From contig JAKAJJ010000001.1 of NCBI GenBank assembly GCA_021813835.1, forward strand, positions 1 to 37,142: 37,142 nucleotides of DNA, given 5' to 3'. The translations under genes were made by a program, and so were the position numbers. Position 1 is the first letter of the stretch. Each line of letters starts with the position of its first letter. The stretch is from a bacterium (GTDB lineage: Bacteria > Patescibacteriota > Minisyncoccia > Phycocordibacterales > Phycocordibacteraceae). Under the pieces are notes generated by a model. The model did no database searches, had not been told where the DNA came from, and saw nothing but the letters and a program-made list of their open reading frames with translations. This document shows positions 31,498-37,142 of the stretch, piece by piece.

Positions 31498-32002
31498 AGA
31501 CCGGTCCCTATTCCTTCGGAATCTTGCGGAGTACCCCTACATCTACTACGCCGCCAAGAAGTCCGGAATCAATCCGTCCACCATCTACCGGTGGATGGGT
31601 AGCAATCCCGACTTCGCAAAGGAGGTGCGTGCGCTCTTGCGCAACGGGCTGGCGAACCAGAATCAAAAGATCGAGATGGTGCTCGTGAAGAAAGCGCTCG
31701 GCGGCGACCTCGGGGCCATCAAGTTCTATCTGCCCCACAACAGCAAGAAGTATCGGCCGATGAAGTCCGACTTCCCGCCTCCGCCGATTACCGCCGAGGA
31801 GCGCGAGATGTTCCGTGCCGTCTACGAGTGGACGCTCAAGAACAAGCCGATGCCGACCGACATTCGCGAGACTATGATTCACGCATTTCGTGCCAACGGC
31901 CATATCGACGCGGACGGCAAGCTCTCGCAAAAGTTCTACGATACCTTCCACTACTTGCTCAAGGACTGGGGCGCGGAACGGAGCAAACGAAAGTACGGAT
32001 GA
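31481..32002 (+). CDS. HTH protein resembling phage terminase small subunit
   Basis: This encodes 173 residues. The N-terminal HTH reads FLRNLAEYPYIYYAAKKSGINPSTIYRWMGSNPDFAKEV when joined in pieces: a helix, SGINPSTIYRWM recognition helix, and a DFAKEV tail, as in terminase small subunits. The middle GDLGAIKFYLPHNSKKYRP is another shared feature. The C-terminus is not recognised. A general HTH regulator is the alternative. No large terminase, portal or capsid gene is seen here, so the phage origin is inference. Confidence 0.6.
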   Translation: MARNSEDRSLFLRNLAEYPYIYYAAKKSGINPSTIYRWMGSNPDFAKEVRALLRNGLANQNQKIEMVLVKKALGGDLGAIKFYLPHNSKKYRPMKSDFPPPPITAEEREMFRAVYEWTLKNKPMPTDIRETMIHAFRANGHIDADGKLSQKFYDTFHYLLKDWGAERSKRKYG

Positions 32003-32009
32003 CGGATGC

Positions 32010-32798
32010 TTATTTGCTCAAGAGGTTCGGATTGATTGCCGAGGCGTCGAAGTTCACCGTCCAGAGCCCCGGGATGACCTGGTACACGAGCGTGTCCCTG
32101 TCGAGATTCCAGTTGACCTTGTATGCGTCAGAACCGTCGAAGAAAGCGTGGTACACCTTCTGGTCGCTCTGGTTCCCATACTTGTCGATGAGCGGCTCGT
32201 ACGAGGATATCTCGACGGTATAGAGGTCCTTGCGATGCGAGTAGAGGGAGTAGAAGATTTCGGCCATCTGCTCGTCCATCGATGTCTTCGAACCGTCGAT
32301 ATTGAGACTCACGTCGACGGTCCAGCGGGTGTAGTTGGGCGAGCCGTCCGCGTTCCACGGATTGTTCGCGTCGACCGCCTGACTGGTGTCGATGCCGCGG
32401 ATGTACGGCTGGCTGTTCGCGTTGGTACCATGTACGGCGTCATACACGAGCTGCTCAAGTTGTTGGCGCGTTGCGGCAGTCGGATCGGTCTGCGCGCCCT
32501 GCTTCTGCACTACCGGAGCCGGGGCCGCTGTGGCCGTCTTTACCGGCGCCGGAGCAGTCTTGGCGGGCGACGTAGTCGCTGCGGGTTTGGATGTCTCTGT
32601 GGCCGTTTGTGCGGGCGTGCTTGCCTTCGGGAGATTCGGCGTAGTCGCGCCGACGATGAATCCGGATACCAGAATCGCTCCGCCAAAAACGAGTGCGACT
32701 CGCTTACGGGAAGCGAGTCGCACGAGAGACGGACGGACAAGGCCGACGACGAGGGCTCCCATCGATATCAGGAGAATGAATGCAAAGAGTGTACTCAT
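32010..32798 (-). CDS. Membrane-anchored hypothetical protein with structured RNA upstream
   Basis: This encodes 262 residues from ATG 32798. Two hydrophobic helices (about 3-22 and 32-52) are followed by an Ala/Thr/Pro-rich linker (about 55-105) and a soluble domain (QQLEQLVYDAVHGTN, RWTVDVSLNIDG, KVYHAFFDGSDAYKVNWN). No known family. The upstream region on the same strand holds the second pseudoknot RNA; the gap from its alternative hairpin to the ATG is 27 nt. A weak -10-like TAATCT (32809-32814) could instead give a leaderless start downstream of the RNA. Confidence 0.7.
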   Translation of the reverse strand: MSTLFAFILLISMGALVVGLVRPSLVRLASRKRVALVFGGAILVSGFIVGATTPNLPKASTPAQTATETSKPAATTSPAKTAPAPVKTATAAPAPVVQKQGAQTDPTAATRQQLEQLVYDAVHGTNANSQPYIRGIDTSQAVDANNPWNADGSPNYTRWTVDVSLNIDGSKTSMDEQMAEIFYSLYSHRKDLYTVEISSYEPLIDKYGNQSDQKVYHAFFDGSDAYKVNWNLDRDTLVYQVIPGLWTVNFDASAINPNLLSK

Positions 32799-32825
32799 AC
32801 AGGTTACCGAGATTAGGGGTAAATC

Positions 32826-32977
32826 CTGATGGACGGGTAGCACAAAACCCGCCACCAGGAAGGCCTTGCGGCCTCTATATGAGTTTCCCCATATAACGTA
32901 GGAGACGCCCTGATGACGGGTTTTCTATCTCCTACGATTTGCGACCATGCCCGAGGATTTCTCCCGCAGGTTTAGGC
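32826..32977 (-). ncRNA. Structured pseudoknot RNA, copy 2 (possible cis-regulator)
   Basis: Same order of elements as copy 1. Minus strand, 5' to 3': GCCTAAACC (32977-32969), hairpin, GGCATGG; an 8-bp stem GTAGGAGA/TCTCCTAC (32929-32936 with 32899-32906); loop strand 32910-32925 pairing over all 16 nt with 32845-32860 (two or three G-U pairs); hairpin with loop GGGGAAACTC (32882-32891) closed by TATAT/ATATA; hairpin capped by GCAA. The strand 32848-32860 can instead pair with 32826-32839 (13 bp, one bulge). The stems differ in sequence from copy 1 but keep the pairing. It lies upstream of the gene ending at 32010. Confidence 0.7.
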
Positions 32978-33006
32978 CATTTTATTCGTGTGTCGAACTC
33001 AGTCAT

Positions 33007-33027
33007 GATAGCCCGTTTTGAGCTATC
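33007..33027 (-). other. Small hairpin downstream of HEPN-like gene
   Basis: GATAGC and GCTATC flank a 9-nt loop 11 nt after the stop codon. No T-tract, so only weakly terminator-like. Confidence 0.3.
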
Positions 33028-33037
33028 CTTGAAGACC

Positions 33038-33760
33038 CTAGCTTAGACTCGGAGGTTTGCGAAGGGGCTTATCTACAGCGTCCAGGAATCTCGAAATCCG
33101 ATCAAGATTCGACTGTTGGACTATTCTGGTCATATCAACAAGCGTCTTGAGTTTGCCAAGAATCTCTTCGGAAATTTCCATCGTTCGCGAATATACCCAA
33201 TCAGCAACCGGGTCAGAGAAGAGTTCTGAGTGGAGGGGTTGCACGGACGCCTTCGTCTGCAAGACTCGCCTCTTCACAAGGAATTTCTCGATACCTTGAT
33301 AGAAGCTCCCGACGATTTCTTTCGGCATCCAGTCACCGTCGTGGAGTATGAGATACGAATCACGCTGTCCGTGCGCCAATAGGTTACGGAATGAAAAAAT
33401 GAAATCGAGGTCCTCTTGATCCACCGACGAAAGGAAACTATATAGCTCGAAGCCGAAACTCTCGAAGAGGGTCTTGTACCCATCAAGCGAGCTTGTCCTT
33501 TCAATATTAACGAGCGTCTTAGCTTTCTCGCCAAGTCCGTTTGAATAATGCGGCGCAAATGTGGTCAGAGCATCCTCCAAAAATCCTTCGAGGAAAATCG
33601 CGCTGAACAAAACTATTCCCGCGTTTGCTCCCATCCGGTCATTCTGGTCGGACACCTCGTCTCTACGCGCCCTCAGCCATTTCAAGTGCGGATAGATTAT
33701 CTGGAAATAAACGGGATTCATGAGAAAACCCCCTTGCCGCAACTTCACTGATTTCTTCAT
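33038..33760 (-). CDS. HEPN-like domain protein
   Basis: This encodes 240 residues from ATG 33760, 6 nt after a -10 box. It is all-helical in character. The motif SFRNLLAHGQ (about residues 123-132) contains R-x4-H, the catalytic signature of HEPN RNases, preceded by long helices (IVLFSAIFLEGFLEDAL). HEPN proteins act as RNA-cutting toxins or phage-defence effectors, others only bind nucleotides. No partner antitoxin gene is seen beside it. It sits next to an IS256 element in an accessory region. Confidence 0.6.
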   Translation of the reverse strand: MKKSVKLRQGGFLMNPVYFQIIYPHLKWLRARRDEVSDQNDRMGANAGIVLFSAIFLEGFLEDALTTFAPHYSNGLGEKAKTLVNIERTSSLDGYKTLFESFGFELYSFLSSVDQEDLDFIFSFRNLLAHGQRDSYLILHDGDWMPKEIVGSFYQGIEKFLVKRRVLQTKASVQPLHSELFSDPVADWVYSRTMEISEEILGKLKTLVDMTRIVQQSNLDRISRFLDAVDKPLRKPPSLS

Positions 33761-33766
33761 ACAAAA

Positions 33767-33772
33767 ACTATA
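33767..33772 (-). promoter_or_regulatory. -10 box (TATAGT), leaderless start
   Basis: TATAGT on the minus strand ends 6 nt before ATG 33760. Confidence 0.6.
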
Positions 33773-33791
33773 CGCTTCCAATTGCTGCAAT

Positions 33792-33817
33792 GCGAATGCC
33801 GCTTCCGCGGCATTCGC
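33792..33817. other. 11-bp perfect hairpin beside the IS256 left end
   Basis: GCGAATGCCGC and its complement close a TTCC loop. It lies 3 nt outside the left IS terminal repeat and may have been the insertion target or a terminator for the transposase transcript. Confidence 0.5.
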
Positions 33818-33820
33818 CGA

Positions 33821-35022
33821 GCGCCCATCCCGGCCGTTTGGTTAATTAATCAGCGCACGTTAGAACAGCACGCGATCCTCAAACAGGACCGAGAGCTGCG
33901 CCATGATCTCGCTCCAGTTGCGGAGCGCCGTCGAGCGACCCTTCGAGAAGTCTGCCTGAGCGAGCCAGAGGAGCTTCAGCAAGGAGTCATCGTGCGGGAA
34001 GACGGTGGTCGTCTTCGTCACCTTCCGGAACTGCCGGTTGAGGTTCTCGATCATGTTCGTGGTGTAGATCATGCGGCGCACCGGAGCGGGATACTCGAAG
34101 AAGGTGGCGAGATCCGGCCACCTCTCCTCCCACGAGCGGAGGTATGCACGGTACTGCGGCCAATGTTCCTTCACGCCTTCGAGAGCCTCTCTGCCTTGAT
34201 CGGCGGTAGCGGCGGTATACACCTCCTTCAGGTCTTTGCAGAACGCCTCGCGATCGTGGAACGGCAGGAACTTCATCGTGTTCCGGATCATGTGCACGAC
34301 GCACACCTGCACGTCCGTGTTCGGATACACCGCCTTGATGGCTTCGGGGAACCCCTTAAGGCCGTCGACGGCGGCGATAAGAATGTCGTCGACGCCTCGG
34401 TTCTTGAGGTCGTTCAGGACGTGCATCCAATACTTCGCACCCTCGGTATCGGTCACCCAGATGCCGAGCACCTCCTTCGCGCCATATGGGTTGATGCCGA
34501 GCGCGATGTACGCGACCTTCGAGGCGATCTTCCCGGCATCGCGCACCTTGAAGTGGATGCCGTCGAGATACACGATCGGGTACATCGCGGAGAGCGGGCG
34601 GGATTGCCACTCCTTCACGAGCGGGAACACTTTGTCCGTGATCGCGGAGACGGCTGGCTGAGAGATGTCGAGACTGTGATGCGCCTTCATATACCGCGAG
34701 ATATCGCGGGTGGTGAGGCCTTTCGCATAGAGCGAGATGACCATCGCTTCGTTGTCATTGGCTACCACGTCATACCACGGTTCGAAGGCGAGATCGTCGC
34801 GGTCGATTGCGGGCGCGCCAAGGCGACGCTTGGCGTATGGCTTCGGGACGTGTTCCTCCTTCGGTTCGGGCTTAGGCACGGCGGCCATCGCGGCGGCTGC
34901 AAATTCCTTCGCGAGCGCGGCGGCGTCCTCGGGCGTACGGATGCCCTTGAGGCGAGTCTGGTATTCTTCGAACGTCAAAGTCTTTTCCATGTGATTTCAG
35001 GGGTTACGGGCCGGGCGGGCGC
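33821..35022 (-). mobile_element. IS256-family insertion sequence
   Basis: The transposase is flanked by imperfect terminal inverted repeats: 33821-33841 (GCGCCCATCCCGGCC...) and the reverse complement of 35002-35022 (GCGCCCGCCCGGCCC...). The alignment needs small indels. No target-site duplication was identified, so the outer limits are approximate. Confidence 0.65.
33860..34990 (-). CDS. IS256-family (mutator-type) transposase
   Basis: This encodes 376 residues and appears complete. The DDE triad is visible as YLDGIHFKV (first Asp), AAVDGLKGF (second Asp) and NMIENLNRQFR (Glu). The VHMIRN motif and the C-terminal RFRKVTK-like region are typical of the mutator superfamily. The N-terminal 80 residues are Ala/Glu/Lys-rich, with DNA-binding helices after them. 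The gene is intact, so the element may still move. Confidence 0.95.
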   Translation of the reverse strand: MEKTLTFEEYQTRLKGIRTPEDAAALAKEFAAAAMAAVPKPEPKEEHVPKPYAKRRLGAPAIDRDDLAFEPWYDVVANDNEAMVISLYAKGLTTRDISRYMKAHHSLDISQPAVSAITDKVFPLVKEWQSRPLSAMYPIVYLDGIHFKVRDAGKIASKVAYIALGINPYGAKEVLGIWVTDTEGAKYWMHVLNDLKNRGVDDILIAAVDGLKGFPEAIKAVYPNTDVQVCVVHMIRNTMKFLPFHDREAFCKDLKEVYTAATADQGREALEGVKEHWPQYRAYLRSWEERWPDLATFFEYPAPVRRMIYTTNMIENLNRQFRKVTKTTTVFPHDDSLLKLLWLAQADFSKGRSTALRNWSEIMAQLSVLFEDRVLF

Positions 35023-35169
35023 CCGTTTCGACATTACGCGTAACCTCATGGAATCAGAATCATTTCGTCTGCCGGCAGGAACGCCAAAGCCGCTCTGGAC
35101 TTGCCGGAGCGGCCGCGTCATCCATTGAGGCATGGAGGCATACGCGACCAGCGCCCCGATGAAGGAAGG

Positions 35170-35188
35170 CCGGACGATAATCGTCCGG
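35170..35188. terminator. Hairpin at the end of the nuclease gene
   Basis: CCGGACGAT-A-ATCGTCCGG lies 3 nt beyond the stop codon of the Sau3AI-type gene. It lacks a T-tract. Confidence 0.4.
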
Positions 35189-35191
35189 TCC

Positions 35192-36487
35192 CTAGTGCGA
35201 ATCGACCACGTCCTTGATGAATTTCTTATCGAGCCAGAAGCAGCGCTTCGTTATCGCAGAACCGTCCGGAAGGACATCAGTGTCGGAGCCGTCACGGCCA
35301 TGCGGACGCACGTGGGCGACCGCGCTTTCGGATTTCTTCGGGAGGCGGCTCCCGTCGCTCTTCTTCACCGCCTTGACTGCGCTGCGCCATACGCGCTGCA
35401 CTTCGCCCTCGAGCACGTCATTCGGCATCGTCCAGAAGAACGCCTTCACGAAGCGCTTCCGGTCGCCGCTCTTGCAGTCACCCTGGCACTGATAGACGAC
35501 GATGAGGAAACGCTTCTGAAGCTGCTCCTTGAACGAGCTGCCGGGCTTCTCGTCATCGACCGCCGCATCCCAATCCTCCTTCACGAGCTCGGCGAACCTG
35601 AACGCCGGGAACGACATGTCTTCCTTCGGCATCCCGTCGGCGCGCAGCTGCACGGTCTTCATCGTTATCTCGGCCTTCTCGAATTCCTCGATCTTCTTGC
35701 CCTGCACGCCCATCATGCGCCGCGCGAGCATGGCGTAATAATCCTTCGACTTAGGGTTGAGGCCTTTGCCGACCTCTTTCTTGATGTCGGTTATGGTCTT
35801 CCCGGCGAACGGCGTGAAGCGGCTCAGGATCTCCTGCTCGAACGTCTTCTTGCGCAGCACGGAAGAGTCCTTGATCGCGGATTCGTATTCTTCCGCAGCC
35901 TCGTCCGGCGAGAGCATCTGACGGAGGAGGACGGTCATGTATCCGGCCTTGAACGAGAACGCGCGCGGCTTTGCCGCTTCGCCGCCGTTCGCCTGCGTCC
36001 TGGTCACCGATGCGTTGGCTGCTTTCGTGCATGCGCCGAGATACTCGGTGTCGCCTTCGGAGAGGTCCTGCGCGCGACCGGCGCTGATCTTCCCGTGTAT
36101 CTTCCGCCAGTCCTCCTCGATGATGCGCCGGTCGCGTTCAGGGAGCTCGCTGAAGGAGAGTCGTTGCGCGATGCGTACCGGATGGTCGACCGCGGCGCGT
36201 CCGTCTTCGTGCTCGTACGACACCAGCATGATGTCAGCGTTCTTCCTGAGGAACGAGCTCGTGCCGAACGTCTCCTTGGCCTCCTTCTCGTAGTTGATGA
36301 TGTTGAGTACGAGGCGTTCCTTCGCGGAATATCCGCCGCGGGAGAGCTTCTTGAGCGGCGTCGACTTGAGCTCGACCCCGGCTTCCGGGAAATCCGGGGC
36401 GGATTCGTTCGGCGGGTTGATGCCGTAGTAGTAGCGCTCGAGGATGGTCCCGAAGGAGCCCCAGAAATGGTCGGGCCGGAAGCTCCA
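35192..36487 (-). pseudogene. Sau3AI/MutH-type restriction endonuclease, 5'-truncated
   Basis: The frame is open from a TGA at 36488-36490 down to 35192 and has no ATG, GTG or TTG before 36229. Yet the segment upstream of 36229 encodes clear family sequence: GSFGTILERYYYG, APDFPEAGVELKSTPLKK (catalytic Asp, then E-L-K at 36365-36376) and AKERLVLNIINYEKE. The C-terminal DNA-binding part (AHVRPHGRDGSDTDVLPDGS, KRCFWLDKKFI) is complete. The family cuts GATC. The N-terminus is lost at about 36460, where a recombinase fragment begins on the other strand, so only a headless product could be made. Confidence 0.8.
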
Positions 36488-37094
36488 TCAGTGGCTCAAG
36501 TTCGACCTGAACTTCAAATCGAAGGGCAACAAGAATCTCTCCCTCGGAAACATCTACGTCATCCTCCAAAACCCCTTCTACTACGGCACCTTCGAGTACC
36601 CGGAGAAGAGCGGCAACTGGTATCAGGGCAAGCACGAGCCGCTCATCTCGAAGGAACTCTTCGACGCCGTGCAGGCACACCTGAAGCGGGACCAGATCGT
36701 GCGGTCGGAGATCAAGGAATTCGCCTTCACCAAGCTGATGACATGCGGCTCCTGCGGGAGCGGTATCTGCGCCGACGAGAAATTCAAGCGCCTCAAGGAC
36801 GGCACCTCAGCCCGCTACATCTACTATTCCTGCACCCGGCACAAGGACAAGAATTGCAAGAACGGGTACGTGCGCGAGGAGGCCTTGATCGAGCAGATGG
36901 TGAAGGTGATGGACGGCGTCGATTTCAACAAGATCGCCATGCGCGAGAAATTCGAGGAGGAGGTGGAGCGGCTACGGAAATTCCAGCGGGCGTTCGCCCA
37001 TGGTGGGGACGCCGCACCACAGAAGGACATCGACCTCCGCGACTATGCGAAGTATCTCCTTCCCTATTGTGACCGAACTCGCGACGATGCTTAA
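36444..37094 (+). pseudogene. Large serine recombinase, C-terminal fragment
   Basis: Recombinase homology begins at about 36463 (QKWSGRKLHQWLKFD), with LSLGNIYVILQNPFYYGTFEY, GKHEPLISKELFDAVQ, a zinc beta-ribbon (CGSCGSG...CTRHKDKNCKNGY) and a coiled-coil helix. The catalytic N-terminal resolvase domain with its Ser is missing, and the frame ends early (YCDRTRDDA) compared with the usual C-terminal tail. The ATG at 36444 lies in the antisense of the nuclease gene and is accidental. It looks like a relic of an integrated element. Confidence 0.8.
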
Positions 37095-37142
37095 AAGACT
37101 GCCGTATTTACGAACGCTTTCTGCAAAATCCTGCCCAGCTGT

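Noticed and set aside
32905..32930. Hammerhead ribozyme (CTGATGA on the plus strand)
   Set aside because: The required GAAA and stem arrangement are missing, and G-U pairs and tetraloops indicate that the RNA is on the opposite strand.
36229..36231. Internal ATG as the true start of the Sau3AI-type nuclease
   Set aside because: Clear family sequence, including the catalytic E-L-K, continues in frame for more than 80 codons upstream of this ATG.
35132..37072. 646-codon plus-strand frame opposite the nuclease
   Set aside because: Composition and lack of any domain mark it as antisense; both the nuclease and the recombinase fragment are better supported.
1..37142. CRISPR array
   Set aside because: No regularly spaced short direct repeats with spacers were found on reading the window.
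1..37142. Alternative genetic code (TGA as Gly, as in Gracilibacteria)
   Set aside because: Several well-recognised genes end properly at TGA, including murJ and valS, and no family domains run across TGA codons.

Overview
The window looks like a chromosome segment of a GC-rich member of the Patescibacteria (Candidate Phyla Radiation), most likely a Kaiserbacteria-like Parcubacterium. This is inferred from gene content: a lone DHH phosphoesterase, tsaD, a short valS, DUF5666 and PG-binding surface proteins, an O-antigen-ligase/TPR fusion, DKNYY and DUF6671 proteins, and a B12-dependent ribonucleotide reductase. Genes are compact, TGA is used as a stop codon, and many genes lack a Shine-Dalgarno sequence. 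At least eight genes instead have a -10 box exactly 6 nt before the start codon, which is the signature of leaderless transcription.

Layout. (1) 1-2640 is an accessory module bounded by perfect 108-bp inverted repeats. It holds a promoter, a terminator-like leader, a four-gene operon with strong Shine-Dalgarno sites (including a ParB-domain protein), a terminator, a structured RNA on the minus strand and a 167-bp palindromic element. (2) 2700-13400 is mostly core: surface proteins, tRNA-Val, rlmB, a DHH phosphoesterase, tsaD (with an in-frame palindrome), valS, a PrsW-like protease, Hsp20, a DUF2914 membrane protein, tRNA-Phe, tRNA-Arg and glutaredoxin. (3) 13400-16060 is a string of less GC-rich genes next to tRNA-Gly(CCC): a PD-(D/E)XK nuclease, a gene remnant, an S26-peptidase-like membrane protein and a DUF6671 protein. 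They are separated by repeats that mimic the tRNA 3' end. (4) 16100-26000 is core: an FtsB/DivIC-like protein, lepA, murJ, O-antigen ligase/TPR, RNase P RNA, nrdJ and DUF192. (5) 26050-29110 is an AT-rich island (gene remnant, purM-like, DKNYY) with diverged direct repeats at its borders. (6) 29150-37142 is a phage/plasmid-like accessory region: a DNA-binding-like protein, a ParB-DNA methylase fusion, a terminase-small-subunit-like protein, a membrane protein with the second copy of the structured RNA upstream, a HEPN-like protein, an IS256-family insertion sequence, a 5'-truncated Sau3AI/MutH-type nuclease and a truncated serine recombinase.

The most novel signal is the structured RNA at 2137-2293 and 32826-32977 (both minus strand). 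The two copies differ in stem sequences but keep the pairing. They share an identical 10-nt hairpin loop, a long pseudoknot, and a downstream strand that could instead form a competing hairpin, so the architecture resembles a riboswitch. Both copies lie in accessory regions that also carry a ParB-domain gene. Next in interest are the tRNA-mimic repeats that delimit single-gene cassettes at tRNA-Gly, and the 108-bp inverted repeats that could make a 2.4-kb module invertible.
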